In this document: piece after piece, positions 29,457 to 38,410 of the stretch
How the letters are laid out: the number at the start of each line of letters is the position of its first letter
Position numbering within the stretch: position 1 is the first letter of the stretch
From: Rosistilla carotiformis
GTDB taxonomy: Bacteria > Planctomycetota > Planctomycetia > Pirellulales > Pirellulaceae
Assembly (NCBI RefSeq): GCF_007753095.1
Contig: NZ_CP036348.1
Location: forward strand, 2,356,001 to 2,420,000
Direction of reading: 5' to 3'
Length of the DNA: 64,000 nt
Position numbers and translations under genes: made by a program
The notes under the pieces: generated by a model
What the model was told of the DNA's origin: nothing
Databases searched by the model: none
The model's input: only the letters and a program-made list of their open reading frames with translations

Positions 29457-29797
29457 GACGCATCCTCCGAGCTGTTGGTTTGCATTTGCGGTTCCTGCTC
29501 CAGCAAGTCGTCGTCATCTTCACGCAGGACGAACAGCGCGAAGAACAACGTCGCCAACGAGGTGGCGCACCAGGGAATCGTGATCCCCCAAAAAATCCAA
29601 GAGGGCATTCCCAGGGTGACTGCCACCGTCTCGGAGTCGCCGGAATAACCTTTCCATCCGCTGTAGATCAGCGTCCAAGCCAAAGCGGTCAGGCCGATGC
29701 AGCCGACAAACTTCAATTCTCGCAACGAGTTCAGATACGACGTGTCGTATTGAACCGGACTGTCCTGGAGATCCGTAGATCGCTCACTGGAATTCAC
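29453..29797 (-). CDS. DUF997/YhdT-family small membrane protein
   Basis: 114 residues with two membrane helices (FVGCIGLTALAWTLIYSGW and IFWGITIPWCATSLATLFFALFVL) joined by a short loop, then an acidic tail (EDDDDLLEQEP). DUF997 proteins are paired with SSS transporters and thought to be accessory subunits. Start: GTG 29797 has GAGG five bases upstream and begins just before the soluble N-terminus; the frame is open to 30022 but that part has no family similarity. It overlaps the symporter start by four bases, so the two are translationally coupled. Confidence 0.8.
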   Translation of the reverse strand: MNSSERSTDLQDSPVQYDTSYLNSLRELKFVGCIGLTALAWTLIYSGWKGYSGDSETVAVTLGMPSWIFWGITIPWCATSLATLFFALFVLREDDDDLLEQEPQMQTNSSEDAS

Positions 29798-30244
29798 GTT
29801 CACCTCAATTGCGGTCGAAGGATGGGTGAGCGTGTCGCCGGGAAGGAAGGGCGGAGGCGACAACGCAAGGTGGGCTGACCAAAGCCGATCGATCGACTGC
29901 AGGGCCTCTAACAGAAAAGCTTGGGCGGCAAAGCCAGCCTTTGGGTTAAACCACGTGCGTTGCGACGAGCGTCGTTCGATCAGATCGGGGGCAGGATGCG
30001 GTGCAGAACAATACCGAGGCATCGGTTGCTAGCACCCTTGCACCATTCAACCTCTCGGGGGGCGCTTTGGCAATAAGTTAAACCCGAAGTTCGCGCAGAG
30101 GAGCAGATTTTTTCGCTTCCGCCGAAGCGTCGTTCACTGCGCCGCCGTGGCAGTGAACGAACGTTGCAAGATTGCAGCGGGAAAGAAGTGCGGAAGAATC
30201 AACCGCTAAGGCAAAGTGGAGGGGGGAGCGTTGCCCGACAGCAA
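29798..30244. other. Intergenic region before the DUF997 gene
   Basis: About 450 bases without a recognisable gene. Its left end must contain the promoter of the DUF997-symporter pair, and its right end follows the stop of the minus-strand unknown gene at 30245. No hairpin with a T tract was seen. Confidence 0.5.
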
Positions 30245-30865
30245 CTATTCGTTCAACGCCAGCTTGGTGGGCGTCGCTAGCACTTGGGCACTCGCGACCG
30301 GAGTTGCCAACACTTGCTCGTTTGGAAGTTCTTGAGGTGGGGTTGGTTCGCGCGGTTCTTCCATGCCCGGTTCTGGATACACATAGTCTGGATCGGATTC
30401 GATCCTTCGGCGGTGTTCGGCAACCGCTTTGGCATAGCGTTCCGCTTGGGCATACACCTCTTCATAGACTTCGGCATGCGCGTCGTAATTGAACTTGGAG
30501 GTTCGCGACATCAGCGTCCCCAACGGAGTGCGTCGGTAGGCGACATAGAGCTTGTGAGTCTTAAAGAACAGACCGCCGCGCCAGCTGTAAACCTCCACCA
30601 AGTCGTTCATGTCGTCGAACGTTTTTGACGGATTCTTGCCAAGGGTTTGGGCAACCAATTCGGGGGTGACTTTGTTGTCAGGGTCGGCGTTGACGTCAAT
30701 ATTCAGGACGACCAAATCGTTGTAGGCCTTCTCGACGCCCACCCGTGCCACTTTGTAGTCATAAGCAATCGCAACGATCAGCACTCCCAATACACCGTAA
30801 AGAATGTAGCTGCGAGTTCGCGATGCTTTCTTCGGTTCCATGCTGTTGGATGTCTCAACGCTCAT
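30245..30865 (-). CDS. Membrane-anchored protein of unknown function
   Basis: 206 residues: a charged N-terminus, one membrane helix (YILYGVLGVLIVAIAYDY, about 20-37), a soluble part with SKTFDDMNDLVEVYSWRGGLFFKTHKLYVAYR, and a helix-rich acidic region (EVYEEVYAQAERYAKAVAEHRRRIE) before a Pro/Thr-rich tail containing two copies of QVLATP. The ATG follows AAGGGGGG by about seven bases, which is a strong site. Orthologues are probably common in Planctomycetes but I know no function. It is a single gene between the DUF997 operon and the TadE pair. Confidence 0.7.
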   Translation of the reverse strand: MSVETSNSMEPKKASRTRSYILYGVLGVLIVAIAYDYKVARVGVEKAYNDLVVLNIDVNADPDNKVTPELVAQTLGKNPSKTFDDMNDLVEVYSWRGGLFFKTHKLYVAYRRTPLGTLMSRTSKFNYDAHAEVYEEVYAQAERYAKAVAEHRRRIESDPDYVYPEPGMEEPREPTPPQELPNEQVLATPVASAQVLATPTKLALNE

Positions 30866-31145
30866 AATCTGTCCCCCCTTGAAGTGTACGGTGCCATTAT
30901 CGCGTGATTATGGGGGCTCCTGGCACCTCAATGCAATTGGTGAGTTTGTAAAACCGAGAAAAAACATCCAAATATATTGTGGCGATCTTTCCACCCGTAG
31001 TGAGGGCTCGCTTTGCTTTGCCTGTGAGGGCGTTCTTCGCGTTTGATTCGAAGAACCGTCTCAATCGGAACCGACCTCCGTTGTGGCGGCCCGATCTTGC
31101 AGTGAAATCGACGTTCGCGATTCGAATTGAAAACTAAGGTTCGCA

Positions 31146-31646
31146 ATGAGGGAGTTGTATTTTCCGTCAGCGCTCCCGATGGATTTATTTGGACCTCCAG
31201 CCGTGACAACCAAACTGAGAAAATCGAACCGACAAGGCGCCGCGGTCGTGGAGATGGCGATCTGCCTTCCCGTGCTGATCACGTTGACCGTCGCCACAAT
31301 CGACGTTTGCTCGGTGATGTTCTTAAAAGAATCGCTGTCAATCGCGGCTTATGAAGGGGCACGCGTTGGAATCGCCCGTGGTGGAACCAATGAGTTGGCG
31401 ACCGCTCGGGTGAAAGAAATTTTGAATGAACGCGGGATTCAATACAGCAATTCCGACGTCGTGCAGATCCAAAGGACCAACAGCCCCACCAGTGGTGGAT
31501 TTAATTCCGCGGAGACCTTGGAGCATTGCCGGGTCCGGGTTCGCGTCCCGGCCAGCGGGAACGTTCTATCGCCGGCAAAGTTGTTTACCAGTGGGAATAT
31601 CGAGTCGTTTGTTTGGATGCGGAAAGAGTACGCCAACCTCGATTGA
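31146..31646 (+). CDS. TadE-family pseudopilin-like protein 1
   Basis: TadE proteins are minor pseudopilins of the tight-adherence pilus machine. After a basic N-terminus (KLRKSNRQG) comes the diagnostic AAVVEMAICLPVLITLTVATIDVCSVMFLKESLSIAAYEGARVGIARG: a Glu at the fifth position of the hydrophobic segment and the YEGAR motif. The rest is a small beta-rich domain. Total 166 residues if the ATG at 31146 (AAGG six bases upstream) is used; starts at 31179 or 31203 are also possible. A second TadE gene follows at 31703, suggesting one transcript. No Flp pilin, TadV prepilin peptidase or TadA ATPase is in the window. Confidence 0.85.
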   Translation: MRELYFPSALPMDLFGPPAVTTKLRKSNRQGAAVVEMAICLPVLITLTVATIDVCSVMFLKESLSIAAYEGARVGIARGGTNELATARVKEILNERGIQYSNSDVVQIQRTNSPTSGGFNSAETLEHCRVRVRVPASGNVLSPAKLFTSGNIESFVWMRKEYANLD

Positions 31647-31702
31647 CGCGGAGACGCGCGAGTCGTTCGTTCGCCATTTATAAATAGACGGGCTTTGCTT
31701 TC

Positions 31703-32173
31703 ATGAATCGATCACATCCAACCATTCCGACCGACCGCCGCAGACGCCGCTTTGGCAATCGTCGTTGGCAGGATCGTCGTGGAGCGGCGATGGTCGAATT
31801 CGCAGTCGTCGCGAACACGCTGTTCTTGGTGCTTTTCACCTGCATCGAATTCTCTCGGCTGAATCTGATTCGCAATACCGCCCAGAATAGTGCCTACTAT
31901 GGGGCACGTGCCGCGATGGTTTCGGGGGCAACGGCTCAAGATGCTATCGACACGGCCAAGGGCTTGTTGGACGCGATCGGTGCCAAGGGAGTCACCGTGA
32001 CGGTGAACGATGGCCAGGCGCTGTCGTCGGCGACCGAGAAGATCGCCGTCAAGGTCGAGGTGCAGTACAACAAGAATGCGTTTTTCGCACCGCTGTTTAT
32101 TGCCAACCACAAATGCGTGGCCACTTCCAACGTCAAAGCCGAACGTTACGACTTCTTCTTTGACGGCACCTAA
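31703..32173 (+). CDS. TadE-family pseudopilin-like protein 2
   Basis: 156 residues with a basic N-terminus (RRRRFGNRRWQDRR), then GAAMVEFAVVANTLFLVLFTCIEFSRLNLIRNTAQNSAYYGARAAMVSG, the TadE pattern with the helix Glu and the YGAR motif. The soluble part has SATEKIAVKVEVQYNKNAFFAP. It follows the first TadE gene by 56 bases on the same strand. The pair is a common planctomycete arrangement; both would be processed at the prepilin-like site and join a Tad-like secretion or pilus apparatus encoded elsewhere. Confidence 0.87.
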   Translation: MNRSHPTIPTDRRRRRFGNRRWQDRRGAAMVEFAVVANTLFLVLFTCIEFSRLNLIRNTAQNSAYYGARAAMVSGATAQDAIDTAKGLLDAIGAKGVTVTVNDGQALSSATEKIAVKVEVQYNKNAFFAPLFIANHKCVATSNVKAERYDFFFDGT

Positions 32174-32307
32174 TCGTAGCGCAAGGCAGTGGCGGCAGCG
32201 AATTTATTCCGCTGACGCAATCTCATGCGTCGAAGTCCGCGTGACGGTATCGAATGTCAACGAACGCCTTCGATATTGGCGTTCGCTGTCGATCCGTCCT
32301 TCCGGGA

Positions 32308-32544
32308 CTATTGGCCGCGAAGCTTCTCTTCGGCTCGAGCTGCTCGCAATGCCGCCGCTTCACGCGGTAGCTTAAATTCCGGACCCGATGGGAAGTATTG
32401 CACATCGTCGTCCAGGTAGTAGGCACTTGGCAGGGTTTGCCCGGCGACACTAACTTGGCAGCCAGTCGAACCGACCAAGATCATGGCCGCCAGCGACAGG
32501 CAACCAACCAGTTCGAGCAAGTGGGATGGGTTCTTTCGAGGCAT
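32308..32544 (-). CDS. Small lipoprotein of unknown function
   Basis: 78 residues. The N-terminus is a lipoprotein signal (LVGCLSLAAMILVGSTG-Cys) followed by QVSVAGQTLPSAYYLDDDVQYFPSGPEFKLPREAAALRAARAEEK. This short sequence (YYLDDDVQYFPSGPEFKLPREAAA) is a recognisable planctomycete small-lipoprotein type. ATG 32544 is preferred to an upstream frame extension because it gives the lipobox at the usual distance and AAGAG lies eight bases before it. It stands alone on the minus strand, between the TadE genes and the DUF1015 gene. Function unknown. Confidence 0.75.
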   Translation of the reverse strand: MPRKNPSHLLELVGCLSLAAMILVGSTGCQVSVAGQTLPSAYYLDDDVQYFPSGPEFKLPREAAALRAARAEEKLRGQ

Positions 32545-32896
32545 CGTTGAATCTCTTGGAAGTTTCGGCGGTAGACACCAACGGGGTTCCGCCAAAGTCT
32601 TGGCTCGCACAAATTACGCGTTAGAATCGTTATCGGTCCGACAACCCGCACAACTTGACCATTTCCCGATCCTTTCTGCACAGCGGTTTGCTATCGCCGG
32701 GGCTTTGTTCGCCGCGGAAAGTCGGCTAGGCTTCGCCTTTTCCGAGCGTCCGACAAACGCCGGGCAATTCCGCGATGCCCCCCTTCTGCGCATTCGGATT
32801 GCCTCCTGGCCGGCTCGTGTCCAACAGCCGCCGCAGCATCGGACCAGGAATCCGCCCCTCACCGACTGAATCTTCCTTTTAAAGAAGTCCAACACG
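32545..32896. other. Divergent intergenic region
   Basis: About 350 bases between the lipoprotein gene (minus) and the DUF1015 gene (plus). It presumably carries both promoters. Nothing specific was recognised. Confidence 0.45.
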
Positions 32897-34126
32897 ATGC
32901 CACGAATTAAAGCCTTCCGCGCGTTGCGTCCCCAAGCCGACAACGCAGCTAAAGTCGCCTCGGTCCCCTACGACGTGTGCGACCGCGACGAAGCGGTTGA
33001 ATTGGCCGCTGGAAATCCCGATTCGTTCCTGCACATCGTTCGTCCCGACATCGATCTGCCGGCCGATACGAATCCCTACGACGACGCGATCTACGCCAAA
33101 GCATCCGACAACCTGCAGCGTTTTCTCCGCGATAACGTCCTGCAACAGGACGAAGGGGACGCGATCTTCCTGTACCGCCAGGTCATGAATGGCAACAGCC
33201 AAGTCGGCGTCGTCTGCTGCTGCCACGTCGAAGATTACGAAAATAACCTAATCTTAAAGCACGAAAAAACACGCAAAGCAAAAGAGGACGACCGCACGCG
33301 TCACGTCCTCACCTTGGGCGCTCACACCGGTCCGGTCTTCTTGACCTACCGCGACGACAGCAAGACCAACGCGATGGTCGAAACCGCGATCACCGACGCG
33401 CCGCTGTATGACTTCACCGCGGCCGATGGCGTTCAACACACCGTCTGGAAGATCGACAATGCGGCCGATTACGTTTCCGCATTGTCCGCCGTTCCTAAGT
33501 TCTATGTCGCCGACGGACATCACCGCGCCGCCAGTGCTTGGCGAGCCGGAGCCGAACGCCGCGACAACAACCCCAACCACACCGGCGACGAAGAATACAA
33601 TTGGTTCCTGACGGTTCTGTTCCCCGCCAGCCAATTGAACATCTTGTCGTACAACCGCGTCCTCAAAGACCTCAACGGCCAATCGGTCGAACAGGTCCGC
33701 GAGAAACTGGGGCAGTTGGGCACGTTTGAACCGATCACCGATCCCGTGCCGCCTACCGCCGGTTCGTTCTGCTTCTACCTGGGCGGATCGTGGTACCGAT
33801 TGACACTGCCCGCCGATTCGATCGATCACAACCATCCGATCGATTCGCTCGACGTGGCGCTGCTGGAACAACGCGTCCTGCAACCGATCTTCGGTATCGA
33901 AGACGTCCGCACCGATCCGCGAATCGATTTTGTCGGCGGCATCCGCGGCACCAAGGCTTTGGAAACTCGCGTCGATTCGGGCGCGTGGGCCTGTGCGATC
34001 TCGATGTACCCGACGTCGATCGAGCAGTTGATGGGCGTTTCGGACGCCGATGAGATCATGCCTCCGAAGAGCACTTGGTTCGAACCGAAGCTTCGCAGCG
34101 GACTGTTGGTTCACTTGTTGGACTGA
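32897..34126 (+). CDS. DUF1015 family protein
   Basis: 409 residues, close to the usual DUF1015 size. Conserved blocks: PRIKAFRALRP at the start, YDVCDRDEAVELAAGNPDSFLHIVRPDIDLP, LYRQVMNG, RHVLTLGAHTGPVFLTY, KFYVADGHHRAASAW and RTDPRIDFVGGIRGTKALE. DUF1015 proteins occur in bacteria that use SerB-independent serine metabolism or have free-serine kinase activity: the family includes SbnI-like and serine kinase folds, but that is established only for some members. Its C-terminus overlaps the convergent gene at 34111 by 16 bases. It appears to be monocistronic. An enzymatic role (ADP-dependent serine kinase type) is a guess from the conserved DGHHR motif. Confidence 0.85.
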   Translation: MPRIKAFRALRPQADNAAKVASVPYDVCDRDEAVELAAGNPDSFLHIVRPDIDLPADTNPYDDAIYAKASDNLQRFLRDNVLQQDEGDAIFLYRQVMNGNSQVGVVCCCHVEDYENNLILKHEKTRKAKEDDRTRHVLTLGAHTGPVFLTYRDDSKTNAMVETAITDAPLYDFTAADGVQHTVWKIDNAADYVSALSAVPKFYVADGHHRAASAWRAGAERRDNNPNHTGDEEYNWFLTVLFPASQLNILSYNRVLKDLNGQSVEQVREKLGQLGTFEPITDPVPPTAGSFCFYLGGSWYRLTLPADSIDHNHPIDSLDVALLEQRVLQPIFGIEDVRTDPRIDFVGGIRGTKALETRVDSGAWACAISMYPTSIEQLMGVSDADEIMPPKSTWFEPKLRSGLLVHLLD

Positions 34127-35127
34127 TCCGCCGCGGCCTGTTCGGCCATCGTTTCCATCAGCTGCCGCGCCTTGGCAGCTGCTTCGTAGGCAAGATCGCC
34201 GGGCTGTTTCCCCAGCTCGGCGACGCTCAGCCACCACGCGAGTGCTTCCTCTCCGCGACCGCTCGCTTGCAATCGATCGGCGATCGCGGTCATCGGTCCC
34301 GCTTGCACCCCGATCGGCAACTGGTCGACCTTTCGCTCCCAAGTCGCAAGCGACGCAGCGACCTCCGGCCCGGCGGCGGTTCGCCAGCGGATCGCATCGG
34401 CCAGTCGCGCCAACAGCGGATCGGTGGGATCATTGCTGGCCCGCGCCAAGACAGCATCGGCTCGCTGCCGATTCGTTCCCGTCAGCAGCCAACTGGCCGC
34501 GATCACGCGAACCGCGGGGTCGGCGTGCTGAAGCCCCGCCACCGCCGCTTGGTCGCGGGCAGCGTTGATCGGCGGACGAGACCACGCGATCGGCAGCAGA
34601 CTGTACAAACACGATGGTGGCGCCGCGGCGTGGAATCCTGCGGCGATCGCCAATGCCGCCGAATGCTTATCGACAGCCGCGGCGGCATGCATCAGGTAAC
34701 CGTAAGCGATCAATTGACGCCATCGCGGCTTGGCTCGTTTGACATATTCACCCATCGGTTTCAAACAGGCTGCGAACTGCCGGTTGTTGAAGTCTTCAAA
34801 GGCCTGCTGGACCTCGGCTCCCTCCCCCGACCAATCGACCTGAATCCAAACGATCCGGTCGTCGTCCAACTCCCGCCGGGCGAGCCCTTCGGCCGACGAG
34901 CGATCGGCGACGACGATCTGCAATTTGCCCTGTTGGAACGACTCGATCGTGCCGCTCAATTTTCGCAGCGGCTGGGGCAACCAACCGGTCTGGCCGACCG
35001 AACTGGCCGCCGGCGGAAGGTACCAGATCGCATCGGCCGCGGACGCCCAATGGCCGGGGGAAAACAACGCGATGGCGGCGACAAACGCCAGGGAACAGCA
35101 GAAACGTGCGGAGCGTGGAGCAGCCAA
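34111..35127 (-). CDS. Secreted protein of unknown function, alpha-helical repeat
   Basis: 338 residues. TTG 35127 is preceded by AGGGAG at six bases and begins a signal peptide (AAPRSARFCCSLAFVAAIALFSPGHWASAADA); the frame is open further upstream but has no similar sequence. Residues about 30-100 form a small beta-rich module (GTIESFQQGKLQIVVADRSS), and the rest is Ala-rich helices like TPR/HEAT repeats (LIAYGYLMHAAAAVDKHSAALAIAAGFH, DPAVRVIAASWLLTGTNRQRADAVL, GEEALAWWLSVAELGKQPGDLAYEAAAKARQL). I do not recognise a family. It is convergent with DUF1015 and divergent from der. Confidence 0.7.
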   Translation of the reverse strand: MAAPRSARFCCSLAFVAAIALFSPGHWASAADAIWYLPPAASSVGQTGWLPQPLRKLSGTIESFQQGKLQIVVADRSSAEGLARRELDDDRIVWIQVDWSGEGAEVQQAFEDFNNRQFAACLKPMGEYVKRAKPRWRQLIAYGYLMHAAAAVDKHSAALAIAAGFHAAAPPSCLYSLLPIAWSRPPINAARDQAAVAGLQHADPAVRVIAASWLLTGTNRQRADAVLARASNDPTDPLLARLADAIRWRTAAGPEVAASLATWERKVDQLPIGVQAGPMTAIADRLQASGRGEEALAWWLSVAELGKQPGDLAYEAAAKARQLMETMAEQAAADQSNK

Positions 35128-35327
35128 AAAAAACTCCCTTTTGGGGGCTGATGACCGAGTGATCGAGGATGAGAACGGGCAGGACGTCAAATATAGCCGA
35201 ACCAGGGGCCAATTTTCACGCATTCGCCCACCGCCAACGCGATTTGGGATTGATTGATCGACATCGGCAGCGGATTCTAAAAGGTTGTATCGTTTTTTCT
35301 TGCGTCTCCCCTCGTTAGCTATCACCC

Positions 35328-36689
35328 ATGTCGATGCCCAAAGTCGCGATTGTCGGACGTCCCAACGTCGGCAAGAGCAGTATTTTCAACTGGCTAGCCG
35401 GCCGCCGTATCGCCATCGTCGACGATTACGAAGGGGTGACGCGGGATCGCATGACGACGCTGATCGAACACGAAGGAAACTTCTTCGAATTGATCGATAC
35501 CGGCGGGATGGGAGTCGTCGATTCGGACGACCTGACGGCCGATGTCGAAGCTCAGATCGAAGTCGCGATCGCCATGGCCGACGTGATTCTGTTTGTCGTC
35601 GATATCCGCACCGGGCTGATGCCGCTGGACTCTCTGGTCGCCGAACGGCTCCGTAGCGTCGACCGCCCGATCGTCCTGTTGGCCAACAAAGCTGACCACG
35701 ACAATTTGGACATCTCGGCCGAGGAGTTCCACAAGCTGGGGCGAGGGCATTTGATTTGTGTCAGCGCCGAACAGAAGCGGCACCGCGACGAACTGATGCA
35801 ATTGATCGTCGATCGCTTGCCGCCAAGCAGCGATCGGGCTGTCGACGCGCACATGAAATTTGCGATCGTCGGCCGCCGTAACGTCGGCAAAAGCACGTTC
35901 GTCAATTCGCTGGCGCAAGCCAAACGAATGATCGTCAGCGAGGTTGCCGGCACGACCCGCGACAGCGTCGACGTCAACTTCGAACTCGATGGCCATCAAT
36001 TCACCGCGATCGATACTCCCGGTCTGCGCCGCCGCCGCAGCGTCCGGACCGACCTCGATTATTACGGCATGCACCGGGCTCAACGCAGCATCCGCCGGGC
36101 CGATGTGACGTTGATGTTCTTCGACGCCAGCGAAAAGATCAGCAAGGTCGACAAGCAATTGGTCGGCTACATCGCCGACGAATACAAACCGTGCGTCTTT
36201 GTCGTCAACAAGTGGGACCTCTACCACGACGAGATGCCAACCGAACGCTGGGTCAAATACCTGCGGTCGCAATTCCCCACGATGCAATACGCACCGATCG
36301 CGTTTATCACCGGGCAGACCGGCAAAAACATCAAGGCCCTGCTGAACCATTCGCAAATGCTATTCAAACAGGCTCGCGAGCGGACCAGCACCGGAAGGCT
36401 GAACCGAATCGTGCAAGCGGCGATCGAGCACCAAGAACCGCCGATGTTCCAAAACCGTCGACCGAAGATCTATTACGCGACCCAGGTCTCGACCGAACCG
36501 CCGACGATCGTGCTGATGTGCAACGACCCCAAGGGCTTTGCTCCCGACTACCGCCGTTTCCTGCTGAGCGTCTTGCGCGACAACCTGCCGTTTTCGGAAG
36601 TCCCAATCAAGATGTACCTGCAAAAACGCGAACAACGCGACCCAATCGGCCCGCCTGAGGTCGACCAGGAAAACGAAAGCGTCTCTTAG
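35328..36689 (+). CDS. der: Ribosome biogenesis GTPase Der (EngA)
   Basis: Der matures the 50S subunit and has two tandem GTPase domains followed by a KH-like domain. First G domain: GRPNVGKSSIFNWLAG, DTGGMG, NKAD; second: GRRNVGKSTFVNSLA, DTPGLRRR, NKWD (both with complete G1-G4). The C-terminal domain has FQNRRPKIYYATQVSTEPPTIVLMCNDPKGF and ends KREQRDP. Length 453 fits. It is preceded by a 200-base region with weak promoters and followed by the intergenic repeat patch. The gene is normally essential. Confidence 0.97.
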   Translation: MSMPKVAIVGRPNVGKSSIFNWLAGRRIAIVDDYEGVTRDRMTTLIEHEGNFFELIDTGGMGVVDSDDLTADVEAQIEVAIAMADVILFVVDIRTGLMPLDSLVAERLRSVDRPIVLLANKADHDNLDISAEEFHKLGRGHLICVSAEQKRHRDELMQLIVDRLPPSSDRAVDAHMKFAIVGRRNVGKSTFVNSLAQAKRMIVSEVAGTTRDSVDVNFELDGHQFTAIDTPGLRRRRSVRTDLDYYGMHRAQRSIRRADVTLMFFDASEKISKVDKQLVGYIADEYKPCVFVVNKWDLYHDEMPTERWVKYLRSQFPTMQYAPIAFITGQTGKNIKALLNHSQMLFKQARERTSTGRLNRIVQAAIEHQEPPMFQNRRPKIYYATQVSTEPPTIVLMCNDPKGFAPDYRRFLLSVLRDNLPFSEVPIKMYLQKREQRDPIGPPEVDQENESVS

Positions 36690-37292
36690 CGTTTTCCTCG
36701 AAGTCCGCCACGGAACAAGGCGAGGCAGTCTTAGAAGAAGCCCCAAGTTGCACGAGTCGCAAAGCGACGGCATGCAAAAGCCTGGGACGGGAGTCCTGTC
36801 ACTTATACGCAAGTCGCCGACAACGGCGAAAGGGACAGGAACATTCCTCACAGGCCTGGCGTGGGCCGAAGGTCCAGCAATTTGCATAGCCCAGCCTGCA
36901 GGGCTGGGTATCAACCGACGGCGCCCGGTTTCATTTCACAACGGGCGAAGGGGCAACGCCCCGGGGTAGGTGGTGACAATCGACGGGGCCTACAGCCCAA
37001 CCATGTCAATCATCGCCACTAGAACCCAGGCCGATGGCCTGGGCTATGCAAATGGCCGAGCCTGCGGCCCGGACTCGGATGAATGCGATGTGGAACGGCC
37101 TGCGACGAACGAAAGACTTCTCGCTGGCCTGGCAAGCGTTCGGTCGCGACAACTCACAATGACTTACGTATAACTGCCAGGACGGGAGTCCCAGGAATCT
37201 TCGCGCCCGCAATCTCGCGAGTCGCAACGCGACGACACGAGAGACGCTTCATCGGGACAGGCTTCTCGCATTCGCGAACGCAACCAGTTCGA
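36690..37292. repeat. Intergenic repeat patch with inverted and direct repeats
   Basis: About 600 bases without a gene, built from related short units. ATTTGCATAGCCCAG (36880-36894) and its exact reverse complement CTGGGCTATGCAAAT (37039-37053) form a 15-bp inverted pair. Each is next to a hairpin: CCCAGCC/GGCTGGG (36890-36908) and CCCAGGCC/GGCCTGGG (37025-37043). The outer edges share GGACGGGAGTCC (near 36788 and 37183) and a CGAGTCGCAA-GCGACG element (near 36754 and 37215). This resembles intergenic repeat families of Pirellulaceae rather than an insertion sequence; no transposase is present. Confidence 0.75.
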
Positions 37293-38120
37293 TCAGCTCT
37301 CCGCCGGACGCGCGAGGTTCGACCAGTGGCCCGACGGATCGGTTCCGCGGACTTGGACTCCCTTTTGGTTCCAGTCGAGAGCTGCATGAACGTCGGCGCT
37401 GCAGTAGCGGAGTGTCAGGGCGCAGCGGCGGCGATCCGAATCGTTCGCCTTGGAACCGTGCAGCAGCAGATCGCTGTGGATCGATGCGCTACCAGCCGGC
37501 AGCGGATTGTAGACGACCGAACCGTATTGCTCCGGGTTGTCGATCGTCTGATTCAGCACGTTGTGCTCCGCCGAATCGCTGGGGCGATAAGTCAGGTGGC
37601 CGACGTGGTGCGAACCGGCGATAAACCGCATGCAGGCATTCTCTTCGTCCGCGTCGTCGATCGCCAACCAAACGGTGACCGCTTTCGATGGAGACAGCGG
37701 CCAGTAACTGGCGTCTTGATGCCAGGCGACCGATTTGCCGTCGTGTGGCATCTTGCAGAAGAAGTGTGATCCCCAACCGATCACGTTTTCGCCCAACAGA
37801 TCGCTGACACAATCGACGATCCGCGGATCCTTCAGGATGTCGTAGACCGGACCGTATTTCAGGTGGGCCGAACTGATCGAATAACTGTTGCCCCCCGCCG
37901 CGGTGACGCGAGCCAACAGGTCGTCGAAGTAGCTGCGAATGCCGGAGATCTCCGAATCGCTATAGATCGGCAGCGGCGCGACGTAGCCATCGCGATTAAA
38001 GCGGTCGATCTGGTCGCCGGTTAAAACCGTCGGGGCGTCGTTGTTGACGCGGTAGAAACGCAAGTCGCGTGGTACCGAAGCGAGTTCGTCGTCGGTCGGT
38101 ACGATACTGAAGTTCTTCAC
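37293..38120 (-). CDS. Phytanoyl-CoA dioxygenase (PhyH) family protein
   Basis: A non-haem Fe(II)/2-oxoglutarate oxygenase of 275 residues. The facial triad is visible as WHQDASYW (His and Asp) and the distal His in SIHSDLLLHGS; RCALTLRYCSADV supplies the 2-oxoglutarate-binding Arg. N-terminal FNRDGYVAPLPIYSDSEI and LLGENVIGWGSHFFCKMP are family-typical. The closest types hydroxylate small lipids or natural products (ectoine hydroxylase-like, PhyH-like); substrate unknown. The ATG has no strong upstream site. It is flanked by the repeat patch and by the GATase-like gene on the same strand, 290 bases away, with an 8-bp hairpin (CCGGATAA-TCC-TTATCCGG, 38343-38361) between them, so cotranscription is uncertain. 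Confidence 0.85.
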   Translation of the reverse strand: MKNFSIVPTDDELASVPRDLRFYRVNNDAPTVLTGDQIDRFNRDGYVAPLPIYSDSEISGIRSYFDDLLARVTAAGGNSYSISSAHLKYGPVYDILKDPRIVDCVSDLLGENVIGWGSHFFCKMPHDGKSVAWHQDASYWPLSPSKAVTVWLAIDDADEENACMRFIAGSHHVGHLTYRPSDSAEHNVLNQTIDNPEQYGSVVYNPLPAGSASIHSDLLLHGSKANDSDRRRCALTLRYCSADVHAALDWNQKGVQVRGTDPSGHWSNLARPAES

Positions 38121-38410
38121 GTGGAGAGGCCCTTCAACAGAAAAGGATCGAGCGGTCGTCTAGTCCATCATCGTACCGCGTTCGATCCGCTGCGTGTCAA
38201 TCGGACAAACGGCAACCCAGCAAAGCATCCATGCCCCTGAGGTCAGCCGATGTCTAAATCAATCTCTTCGCAGTCGCCCGGTCCACCATGACGCAGCATC
38301 CTTGCCGCGTGGCACGCCAAGCGCGCCAACCATGGTGACCAGCCGGATAATCCTTATCCGGTGGGCAAATTCTGTTATCGGGTGAAAAATCTCCCGACGT
38401 CCTTACCTTA

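Noticed and set aside
30909-30930. TGGCAC...TGC string resembling a sigma-54 promoter
   Set aside because: The GG to GC spacing is one base too short.
33254-34342. Minus-strand frame of 362 codons opposite DUF1015
   Set aside because: Antisense shadow of a conserved gene, without a signal or domain.
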